In this document: piece by piece, positions 41,939 to 50,200 of the stretch | Numbering within the stretch: the first letter of the stretch is position 1 | Layout: each line of letters opens with the position of its first letter | NCBI GenBank assembly: GCA_900450455.1 | Contig: UGGN01000001.1 | Span: 806,001 to 870,000 of the forward strand | Source of the DNA: [Eubacterium] infirmum | GTDB taxonomy: Bacteria > Bacillota > Clostridia > Peptostreptococcales > Anaerovoracaceae | Direction: 5' to 3' | DNA: 64,000 bases | The notes under the pieces: model-generated | The model's input: the letters and a program-made list of their open reading frames with translations, nothing else | The model's database searches: none | Told to the model about the DNA's origin: nothing | Made by a program: the position numbers and the translations under genes

Positions 41939-43013
41939 GAAGAGCTATCTGGTTGAGAGCATAATATATCAAATTTTATGGGTGATAATCGGGACGATTT
42001 TCTTTGCGGTTACATATATACTATTAGAGGGTGTAATTACAAGGAGTATAGATCCTGAGACTGAGCTAGGTACTTTTTATGTTTTCTACTTTAATGTAGG
42101 TAAATACATTTTTATGGCTATTTGTGGACTGCTTATATTATCAGGCATGTTTATAATACAGCGTAAGAGATTCAATAAGTACAATCAATATTTTGAGTCC
42201 GGGCTAAGGTATATCAGTGGAGAAGATCAAAGTATGATAGCTTTCCACGAATCATTATCAGATGAAAAAATGATATTTGAGAAGCTTCATAGACACCGCG
42301 TTGAGCTCGAAGAGAAATATGAGCTTGCTTATCGCGAGAAAACGGATCTTCTAACCTATCTGGCTCATGATATAAAAACACCACTTGCTAACATGAGCGG
42401 ATATATAACTTTGCTAAATGACGAGGAATCGCTCACGGATGAACAGAAAAGGAGATTTATAAACGTTGTATATAAAAATGTTAAGTATTTGGAATACCTT
42501 AGTGAGGAATTCTTTCTATACTTGAAGCTTAGTCTAAATGAAATTCCTTTGAATCTTGTAAATTTAAACATTGGAATCTTCTTTAGACAGTGGGAGGAGG
42601 AAAAAGGAAGCTTGGTAGATAGGCATAAGCTGATTTTAGAAATTCCAAAGCTTGAAATTCCGGAAATAAATACAGACCCACAGCTACTTCTCAGGGTCAT
42701 GGAAAATTTACTATCAAATGCTGTTAAATATTCTCCTATGGATTCGGAAATCAAAATTATAGTTTCAGCAGAACCGGAGCGTCTAAAAATATGTGTAGTT
42801 AATGCTAAAGAAGACAATATAAATGTTAACTGGAGTATGGCGACATCAAAGTTTTATAGAGGCGATATATCCAGACGGGCAAATGGCAATGGCTCAGGTC
42901 TGGGACTAACTATAGTTAATGACATAATAAAGCATTTAGGAGGAAGCTTTGAGATAGGGGAAGAGGATAAGTGTGTCTGTGCAAAGGTGAACTTGCCATA
43001 TAACTTGAACTAA
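41931..43013 (+). CDS. Sensor histidine kinase (VanS/BaeS-like)
   Basis: A 360-residue membrane kinase. Two transmembrane helices (about 12-34 and 58-80) enclose an extracytoplasmic loop of only about 25 residues (GVITRSIDPETELGTFYVFY). The phosphoacceptor His is in LLTYLAHDIKTPLANMSGYI (about residue 147), then RVMENLLSNAVKYSP (N box, about 258) and GNGSGLGLTIVNDIIKHLGG (G box, about 324). A very short loop is typical of intramembrane-sensing kinases that detect cell-envelope stress or an associated ABC transporter, which agrees with the neighbours. Confidence 0.92.
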   Translation: MDKKSYLVESIIYQILWVIIGTIFFAVTYILLEGVITRSIDPETELGTFYVFYFNVGKYIFMAICGLLILSGMFIIQRKRFNKYNQYFESGLRYISGEDQSMIAFHESLSDEKMIFEKLHRHRVELEEKYELAYREKTDLLTYLAHDIKTPLANMSGYITLLNDEESLTDEQKRRFINVVYKNVKYLEYLSEEFFLYLKLSLNEIPLNLVNLNIGIFFRQWEEEKGSLVDRHKLILEIPKLEIPEINTDPQLLLRVMENLLSNAVKYSPMDSEIKIIVSAEPERLKICVVNAKEDNINVNWSMATSKFYRGDISRRANGNGSGLGLTIVNDIIKHLGGSFEIGEEDKCVCAKVNLPYNLN

Positions 43014-43065
43014 ACCGCAAAGAAAAAGCAAGAAGTAATTTAGGTTATTGTTAAATATTAAATAC

Positions 43066-43107
43066 AGAGCTATTCTACAATGATATTGAGGATAGCTCTT
43101 TTATTTT
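43066..43107 (+). terminator. Terminator after the histidine kinase gene
   Basis: AGAGCTAT (43066-43073) pairs with ATAGCTCT (43092-43099), followed by TTTTATTTT. It separates the two-component operon from the transporter operon. Confidence 0.85.
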
Positions 43108-43133
43108 GAGTTTTGCTTAGGAGACATATTAAA

Positions 43134-45275
43134 ATGAAAAAAATGGTGTGTATATTGATAGTTCTCTTTGTTACGGTAATAAGCATAGGGAACTTTTTTA
43201 GTAGAGATGGCGTTTTTATGAATTTTTTTTACAAAGAATTTGATGTTACGATAAACCTTGTAACTAAGCCAGAGTATTCAAGCGCTACAATAAAAAATAT
43301 GGAAAAAATAGCGAAAAAACATGGTATTAGTTTCATGAAAGAAGAGCATGCAACAATGAATGGCAGATATGGTGGGCAAGTAATTAATATATACTTGTAT
43401 TTACATGAAGATAAGTGGTTTAAACTAGCCTTTAAAAATATATCAATTATAGGTAATAATAAAGGTGAAAACTCATTTGATAAAGTGAGTTCGATTGATA
43501 TAGCCACAAGGAAAGACATTAGGATAAAGAGGTACTCAGATATAGATAGGAATCTTGTTAATGGCGACTATCATTTAAAAGGAACAGAATCAGACATAGA
43601 AAAATTTGTAAATGATTTGAATGGTAGCAAAAAGTTAAATTTGGATGTTAAGATTGTTGAGAATCCTATAATAGCAAGCGATTATACACAAAAACAATTT
43701 GTTTTGTATATTTCTTTAGTTTTTATATTGGGGCTTGCATTGTTATTCTGCTTTGTAATTTATAACAACACTCTTTCGAAGGAGTTAGCCATTTCATTGT
43801 TATTGGGGCATAAAAAGATTTACTTATGCAGTGAAAAAATTATAGCATTGATGTGGCTTCCGGCAGCTATAAGTGTAGCTGTACAAGTTTTAATTTTATA
43901 TGTATTAGTCAACCCGGACACAATTTCAGGATATCTATTCTCAATAAAAAAAGATATAGCAATAACTTTACTTATTTCTGTATGTATATTTACAGCAGAA
44001 TTTATTTTGTTGTTTATAAAAGTAAAGAATGTTAATGTGTTGACATATTTAAAGGGATATAGAAAGTATTTCAATAAAAGTTTATATGTTTTTAGGACCT
44101 TATCTGTGATACTTACAATGTCTATGGTTTTAATATGTGCATTTGGCTTTGAGGAGTATATATATCTCAGAGGATACATAAATATTTGGGAGAAATCTAG
44201 TAATTATGCAAATATTGCATGCGCATGGCCGCAATCATATATAAAAGATAATAGTAAGTTTCAGGAAGTTGTAGTTCCAAAGTTAAATAACCTATGGGAC
44301 AAGCTTGATGAAGAGGGTGCGATACTTTTCTTAGCACCTGATATTTCGGGAAATGAAATTGCAGAAGATGAACAATACTTGAATAGTAGGGAATTTAGAG
44401 GAAATTATGCATATATAAATAGTAATTACTTAAATTTAGCAGGAATTAGGGATATAAATGGTGACGATATAGAAAAATATAAACTAAAGTCAAATGAATG
44501 GATTGTATTTGTCCCAGAAAACATAAAAATCAGAGACTTTGATAAAAAAATGACTCATAAATCACATATAACTCAAAGTGTGAATAAGAGAAATATTACC
44601 GAGAAATATGTATTTGTTAAGAGGAATCAAAGAGTGTTTTCGTTTGATATAAGTAAAGGGGTTGATAATGTTGGCTTTCAGAATATTGTTCTCATATTAA
44701 TTGATGGTAAAGAAGTTTTGCCTGATCAGTCAATAAAACTTCCATCTCTTGTAAATGGAAACTTTCATCCGTATATTGATAATCCGAAAAAAGCATACGA
44801 TAGCATAAAAAAAATAATTTCTAGTACACATTCTGATGCATTTATACTATATGTAAATTCGGTGTATAGTGAAGTTAATTGGGTGGTAAATGAACGTAGA
44901 ATTGAGGCAATGGTATATGCGATAGGAGTCTTGCTTTCGCTAATAATTTCGATAACAATATTAAAAATAGATATGGAAACCTATTTTTACAGCAATGGTC
45001 AAAGAATATATGTATCGAATTTGCTAGGCTATAAATTTGTGGATATACATAGAAAACAGATTATTAAAAATGTCTCATCCTATCTCATTGGAATATTGGT
45101 AACAATATGGTTTATAGTGAAGTCACTCTCGTATAGTTCCGTATGGAGTTTGTATAACTTAGTTGAAGCCATAGTAATATGTATATGTTGTTGTTTGACA
45201 TGTTTCCTGCTTGAAACATTCAAATTATATAATAGTGACGCATGCATAGTGCATAAGCTTAAGGAGGGATGTTAA
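43134..45275 (+). CDS. Bacteriocin-associated integral membrane protein (lactococcin-972 type)
   Basis: A 713-residue membrane protein, very AT-rich. One N-terminal helix (about 3-20) leads into an extracellular region, then a block of helices near 193-335 (FVLYISLVFILGLALLFCFV), a second extracellular region (about 350-590), and three final helices (about 605-700; AMVYAIGVLLSLIISITIL). This 1+3+3 arrangement with large outer domains matches the 'bact_immun_7tm' family found with lactococcin-972 systems, and is FtsX/MacB-like in plan. With the next gene it forms an ABC exporter or immunity pair. ATG 43134 follows AGGAGA by 9 nt. No lactococcin-972 precursor gene is next to it. Confidence 0.75.
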   Translation: MKKMVCILIVLFVTVISIGNFFSRDGVFMNFFYKEFDVTINLVTKPEYSSATIKNMEKIAKKHGISFMKEEHATMNGRYGGQVINIYLYLHEDKWFKLAFKNISIIGNNKGENSFDKVSSIDIATRKDIRIKRYSDIDRNLVNGDYHLKGTESDIEKFVNDLNGSKKLNLDVKIVENPIIASDYTQKQFVLYISLVFILGLALLFCFVIYNNTLSKELAISLLLGHKKIYLCSEKIIALMWLPAAISVAVQVLILYVLVNPDTISGYLFSIKKDIAITLLISVCIFTAEFILLFIKVKNVNVLTYLKGYRKYFNKSLYVFRTLSVILTMSMVLICAFGFEEYIYLRGYINIWEKSSNYANIACAWPQSYIKDNSKFQEVVVPKLNNLWDKLDEEGAILFLAPDISGNEIAEDEQYLNSREFRGNYAYINSNYLNLAGIRDINGDDIEKYKLKSNEWIVFVPENIKIRDFDKKMTHKSHITQSVNKRNITEKYVFVKRNQRVFSFDISKGVDNVGFQNIVLILIDGKEVLPDQSIKLPSLVNGNFHPYIDNPKKAYDSIKKIISSTHSDAFILYVNSVYSEVNWVVNERRIEAMVYAIGVLLSLIISITILKIDMETYFYSNGQRIYVSNLLGYKFVDIHRKQIIKNVSSYLIGILVTIWFIVKSLSYSSVWSLYNLVEAIVICICCCLTCFLLETFKLYNSDACIVHKLKEGC

Positions 45276-45947
45276 GTGCAAAATGATGTGGATACACAAA
45301 TTTTAATGAAAAACATTACAAAAAAGTATGGTGAGCATTTGATTCTTAAAAACATAGACTTGCAGATTAGAAAAGGAGACTTTATATGTATTTTCGGTAA
45401 AAGTGGTGAAGGGAAATCTACTTTATTGAATATAATAGGAACTTTAGAAAATTACGACTCTGGAGATTTAATTAGCTTTTCTAAGCTAAATCCCATAAGG
45501 AATGCTAAAGATAGAGATTATCTACGTAGAGAGAAGATTGCATATCTATTTCAAAACTTTGCATTGGTAGAGAATATGACAGTGGAAGAAAATATGAAAC
45601 TTGCCATAAAGTATAGAAAAGTCAAGGACAAGGCTGGATGTATCACATCAGCACTGAGGGCAATGGGTGTTTCAGACAAACTAAAATCAAAAGTATTTGA
45701 GCTTTCCGGTGGTGAGCAACAGAGGGTTGCCATGGCAAGGAATATGGTTAAACCGTTTGATATATTGTTAGCAGATGAACCTACGGGTTCATTGGACTAT
45801 GAAAACAAGATGATAGTTATAGATTCTCTTATACGATTAAGTAACGAAGGCAAAACCATTGTGGTAGTAAGTCATGATAATGATTTTAAACAAATTGCAA
45901 ATAAAAGCTACCTAATAGAAAGTGCAAGTATCAGGGAAATGAGATAA
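45276..45947 (+). CDS. ABC transporter ATP-binding protein (lactococcin-972/MacB-like group)
   Basis: A 223-residue ATPase. The Walker A motif is IFGKSGEGKSTLLNIIG (about residue 40), the signature is FELSGGEQQRVAMARNM (about 140), Walker B with catalytic Glu is FDILLADEPTGSLDYENK (about 160), and the H-loop is VVVSHDND. It pairs with the preceding membrane protein, whose stop lies directly before the GTG start (TAAGTG) and whose end supplies the AAGGAGGGA ribosome-binding site. The substrate could be a bacteriocin-like peptide or an envelope-targeting antibiotic. Its stop overlaps the right copy of the rluB-end repeat. Confidence 0.9.
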   Translation: MQNDVDTQILMKNITKKYGEHLILKNIDLQIRKGDFICIFGKSGEGKSTLLNIIGTLENYDSGDLISFSKLNPIRNAKDRDYLRREKIAYLFQNFALVENMTVEENMKLAIKYRKVKDKAGCITSALRAMGVSDKLKSKVFELSGGEQQRVAMARNMVKPFDILLADEPTGSLDYENKMIVIDSLIRLSNEGKTIVVVSHDNDFKQIANKSYLIESASIREMR

Positions 45948-45964
45948 ACAAATTACAGGGATAA
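45941..45964 (+). repeat. rluB 3'-end repeat, right copy
   Basis: GAG ATA AAC AAA TTA CAG GGA TAA encodes EINKLQG and a stop, the same peptide as the end of rluB, with two synonymous base changes. It is not part of any gene in this frame. Confidence 0.8.
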
Positions 45965-45980
45965 TATAAAGGCGAACAAT

Positions 45981-46006
45981 ATTTGCTGAACAATATTTCA
46001 AATAAA
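45981..46006 (+). repeat. 26-bp direct repeat left of the IS481-like element
   Basis: The segment beginning ATTTGCTGAACAATATTTC is identical to 47054-47079 on the other side of the element. A partial extra copy (GAACAATATTT) lies just before it at 45974. Confidence 0.9.
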
Positions 46007-46011
46007 TGTAA

Positions 46012-47046
46012 TGTGATAAGACATATGTTACAGAAATAAATAAAAAAAGAGAGGAACTTTGGTACAATAGGTTTTACCACAAACTTTCAAGTACTAAAGG
46101 AGTCCTCTCATGAAAAGTATAACCGAAGAAATGCGTTTCCGCCAGCGTTTATGTGAATATGCGATTAAATATGGTGTAACACGTGCTGCAATGCGATATC
46201 ATACTAATAGACAGTTTGTCTATCGCCAATTAGAAAAATATAACGGAGATGTCAGAAGCCTAGCACTTAAATCAAGAAGACCCCATAATAGTCCTAACGC
46301 TCACACAAAAGAAGAACTTGCATTAATATGCAGAATGCTTAAACGTAATGGAGTATATGGGTTGGCGGAGGTTTTTGTCAGATGTAAAGAGAAAGGCTAT
46401 ACAAGAAGCTTTGCAAGTATGTGCCGTCAAATACGAAAAAAGGGTTATAGAAAGCCAATAATACATAAAAAGAGTTATTGTAAGTATGAGCACATGGAAG
46501 GTAAATATCCGGGTGATAAGGTTCAAATAGATATAAAGTATGTGCCGGCTGAATGTATACGATTTCCAAGCTACGGAAATAGATACTATCAAATTACAGG
46601 AATAGATGAATACAGCAGAAAACGAGTACTAAAAATAGTAAAAGAGAAGAGCACATATGAAACATGTAAGTATTTACAGGAATTAGAAAAGAGAATGGGC
46701 TTTCCAATTCGTATGATTCAAGTTGATAATGGCAGTGAATTTGTAAATGATGGTGATCGTACAGAACGAGAAAGTGCATTTGAGAAGGCTGCAAAAGAAT
46801 TGAACATGGAATTAAAGAGGATAAGACCATATTCACCTTGGCAAAACGGTAAAGTCGAAAGAAGCCATAGGGAGGATGGAAAGATTCTCTATGGAAGAAA
46901 AGCTTTTACAAGCGAAAAAGATCTAAGAAAACAAGTGTCAAAGCATGAGGCTAGATATAATAAGACAGCAAAGACAGTTCTTGATTTCAAGAGCCCAAAC
47001 CAAGTTGTATCGGAATACTTCTCAAAGTGTAACATATGTGTTGACA
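46012..47046 (+). mobile_element. IS481-like insertion sequence
   Basis: A roughly 1-kb element with one DDE transposase. Inverted sequences ACATATGTTACA (46021-46032) and TGTAACATATGT (47028-47039) lie near both ends, and TGT.../...ACA could be the termini (46012 and 47046), though the outermost bases match imperfectly. Instead of a short target duplication, 26-bp direct repeats flank it at 5 and 7 bp distance. The exact ends are therefore uncertain by a few bases. Confidence 0.65.
46049..46109 (+). promoter_or_regulatory. Hairpin hiding the IS481-like transposase start, with internal promoter
   Basis: GAGAGGA (46049-46055) and the following bases can pair with the stretch ending TCCTCTC (46103-46109) directly before the ATG, covering the AAAGGAG ribosome-binding site. 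A TACAAT box (46063-46068) inside the element would start transcripts after the 5' arm, leaving the site free. Read-through transcripts would be blocked. Confidence 0.55.
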
Positions 47047-47051
47047 ACTAA
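46110..47051 (+). CDS. IS481-like transposase
   Basis: A 313-residue transposase. An N-terminal helix-turn-helix (YAIKYGVTRAAMRYHTNRQF) is followed by the retroviral-integrase type core: GDKVQIDIKYVP (first Asp, about residue 139), IRMIQVDNGSEFVND (second Asp, about 211) and YSPWQNGKVERSHRED (third acidic Glu, about 250). C-terminal FKSPNQVVSEYF resembles the end of integrase-core transposases. The reading frame is intact. AAAGGAG precedes the ATG inside the hairpin described above. Confidence 0.88.
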   Translation: MKSITEEMRFRQRLCEYAIKYGVTRAAMRYHTNRQFVYRQLEKYNGDVRSLALKSRRPHNSPNAHTKEELALICRMLKRNGVYGLAEVFVRCKEKGYTRSFASMCRQIRKKGYRKPIIHKKSYCKYEHMEGKYPGDKVQIDIKYVPAECIRFPSYGNRYYQITGIDEYSRKRVLKIVKEKSTYETCKYLQELEKRMGFPIRMIQVDNGSEFVNDGDRTERESAFEKAAKELNMELKRIRPYSPWQNGKVERSHREDGKILYGRKAFTSEKDLRKQVSKHEARYNKTAKTVLDFKSPNQVVSEYFSKCNICVDN

Positions 47052-47053
47052 GA

Positions 47054-47079
47054 ATTTGCTGAACAATATTTCAAATAAA
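47054..47079 (+). repeat. 26-bp direct repeat right of the IS481-like element
   Basis: Identical to 45981-46006 and in the same orientation. Confidence 0.9.
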
Positions 47080-47108
47080 GTGCTTGATTGTATATGTACT
47101 GGTATGGT

Positions 47109-47160
47109 AAACTAAAGCTGCAATGAGTTAGTCATGACTAACTCATTGCAGCTTTAGTTT
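47109..47160. terminator. 52-bp perfect palindrome, probable strong terminator
   Basis: Two 26-base arms meet without any loop at GTCA/TGAC (centre 47134/47135); the outer part reads ACTAAAGCTGCAATGAG and its complement. The plus strand continues TTTTTACTTTTT, so it can terminate transcripts from the IS481-like transposase; the minus strand also ends in T residues. The lack of any unpaired loop base and the arm length are unusual for an ordinary terminator. Confidence 0.75.
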
Positions 47161-47298
47161 TTACTTTTTAAGCTTTAAGCATTAATTAATACGCGCCTTA
47201 AGAACCATAGACTTTGATTCTCTAATCATATCAGCAAATTAAGAGCGCGTGTGGCGTAATGAGCGATTACAGTTTATTAATTTAAGAAAGGACAAGGT

Positions 47299-50200
47299 AT
47301 GAAGAATTTTAAGAGGAATATCAGCTTAATTCTAACTGTAATAATGCTGTTGTTTAACTTCGGTTCAGCTTTCTCTTTTGCCGAGAGCAGGCAGAGTGTA
47401 GACAAGAGCGAACAGTCAGTGAATGAAAGTACTGTAGAAGAATCCGAACAAAAGGAAAATCTTACTTCAGATTCACCTGACGAAACAGGTTTTCGAAAAG
47501 GTGTTGACAAACCGATGTCTTCGGATGATGGTGCCGTCATAGAGAGCAGGAATGAAATGAAAAATGGCGCTTCAAACTTGAAAAGTCAGGCGTTTGACGA
47601 AGATGATTTTCACATCTCCGGTGTCAATTTCAACGGATTGACAGAGTCCGGGAAGGCGAAGCTCAAAGCCAAAAACGGAGTACTTGTTTTTCCTGTTCTT
47701 AAGACACAACACGGATCGTATGTAAGCCGAATCGGCAGTAACGGCTTTAAAGGTTTAGGCATTAAGTCCGTAAGTTTTCCTTCAGTAGTGACGGAAATAG
47801 ATCCTCAAGCTTTCTATGATAACGAAATCAGCGAGCTCAGACTTCCGGATACGATACAAAATATAGGATATGGAGCTTTTAGTAAAAATAAGATAAAGAA
47901 ACTCGTATTGTCTAAAGGGATGAAAACAATATGGGGATTTACATTTGCAAACAACTATCTAAATGAGCTTGTTGTTCCTGCCAATATTACTAAGATAAGC
48001 TATAACGCATTTGAAAACAACAAGTCGGACAACCCTAACGGAAAGCTGAAGCTTGTTGCTGAGAATCCTGAAAGCCTTGCAATAGATCCGAAAGACAAGG
48101 ACAAATATGATATAGTAGCGCAGAATTCAGAGTCTGAAAAATACAAGGAAGAGGATTTTGATTATGAAATCGTATGGGATCACGATCTTCAGAAAAATGT
48201 TTGCAAGGTGACCGGATTAAATGATTCCGGTAAGGAGAAACTAAAGAAAAACCTTAATCTGATTATTCCCGATGTTATAAAAGGGAATAAGGTTGAGGTT
48301 ATAGGCAAAAATGCATTTCTGGAACGAAATATGTCATCAATTTCAAAGCTCGTATCAATAAAGCTTCCTAGGAACCTTCTCAAGATCGAGGATAGCGCCT
48401 TTGCAGGCAATGCATTTGAAACCCTTACACTTCCGACGACATTGCAGATTATTGGACCGAACGCATTCTGCTATAACAATATAGCAGAGCTTTTTGTTCC
48501 GAATTCGGTAAAAACAATTTCGCTAAATGCGTTTGGAGGAAACCCGCTGACAAGTGTTGAGATTGATAACTACAAGGAGAATGTCAGCGTTGACTTCCAG
48601 GCATTCGGAAACAATACTAAACTCAAGTATCTCAGAGTAAAAGAGGAATATGAAATCAAAATCAAAGCGGATGAGGGGGTTACTGTAGCTACAGACCCGT
48701 CCGGGAAGGCTTCTGCCGGCGATAAGGTAAAAATCACATATTCCATTACGGATAACAACAAAGAGCTTCTTGATATCAAGGTGAAGAGTGGCGAATACAG
48801 CACGGTTACATTGAAAGACGGCAGTTTTGTTATGCCGAAAAAAGCGGTAACTATAGAGCTCAGATTAAAGGATAAATATTCACTTGATAAATGGTGCGCT
48901 GAAGATTTTGAATACGGATATTATGAGCTTGGAACGCCGGACGATGATTACTATCTTTACGAATATTCAGTTAAAGGATTTTCGGAAAAAGGAAAAACAA
49001 AGCTGAAAACACTTAAGTCTATAGTTCTTCCATCTCGTGATGATAAAGGAAACATTCCTGTTTGGGTATACGAAGACGCGTTTAAGGGAATTAAGATGGA
49101 CAGCGTTGAGATTCCGGGAAACTACACACATATCCAAAATAATTCGTTTAAAAACTGCGACCTAAAAAAACTTGTGTTACACGAGGGCGTACTCTATGCA
49201 AATGATTCTGCATTTGAGGATAACAATTTAAGTGAGTTGTCATTACCTAACAGCTTCAAATATCCGTCAAAAGCAGCGTTTAAGGGAAACAATCTCAAGC
49301 ATGTAAAACTACCGGAGCTTTGTGAATCAATCGGTCCTGAAAGCTTTATGAATAATCAGCTTGAAAGTGTGGAAATGGGCTCAAAGGTAAAACATATTTA
49401 TTCAAAAGCCTTTGCCGGAAACAGGCTTACAGAGGTAAACATACCTAAAAGCCTCAAAAACAAAGAGGGCGGTATTGACGGTATTAAAGCGGATGCCTTT
49501 GATAACAACCCGGGGAAAAAGAATCCTCTTAAACCTGATGAAAATAAAGTAATTTTGTGGACTCCGAATAAGGATAATCCAAATAAGCTGATTGACAGGG
49601 GTAATTATATAGTTGATCCTAAGCTCCATGAGCAGGATGAAGAAAAATGGCAAGCGGACGATTTTATATACAAGACACTAAAGCTCAATAAGATTGAGAA
49701 TGGTGAAAAGATTGCTGTCGATTTGAATAGTGTTTCCGGTTTTTCCGATAAGGGAAGAGAGAAACTCAAGACTAACAAAAAATTGGTACTGCCAACTGTA
49801 GACACCGGCGGACAAAAGGTTGAGGCAGTTGAAGACAGAGCTTTTTCGGGGTCACCTGGTACTAAGCGTCTTGACACACTGAAAATACCGGAAGGTTATG
49901 TATATATTGGAAGCACTGCATTTGCATTTAACGGATGCGGAGGAGAACTGATTCTTCCGGACAGCATGGAATATGTAGGACCTGCGGCTTTCTTCAGAAA
50001 CGAGTTTACCGCTCTTGTTGTTCCTGAAGGAATGGACGAGATTTCATCTGCAATGATGAGGGGAAATAGACTCAGCAAGCTTACGTTCAAGGGCAATAAT
50101 CTTGTATCAATAGACAGGCTGGCATTTGCTGAAAACAGGCTTGAGGAAATCACAGTTCCGGATTCTTTAAAGTCGATAGGGGCTCAGGCATTTACGACAA

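Noticed and set aside
43014-43133. Lactococcin-972-like precursor gene
   Set aside because: The stretch holds a terminator hairpin and no small open frame with a signal peptide.
49402-50153. Minus-strand open frames inside the LRR protein gene
   Set aside because: They mirror the repeat structure of the plus-strand gene and have no initiation sites or recognisable domains.
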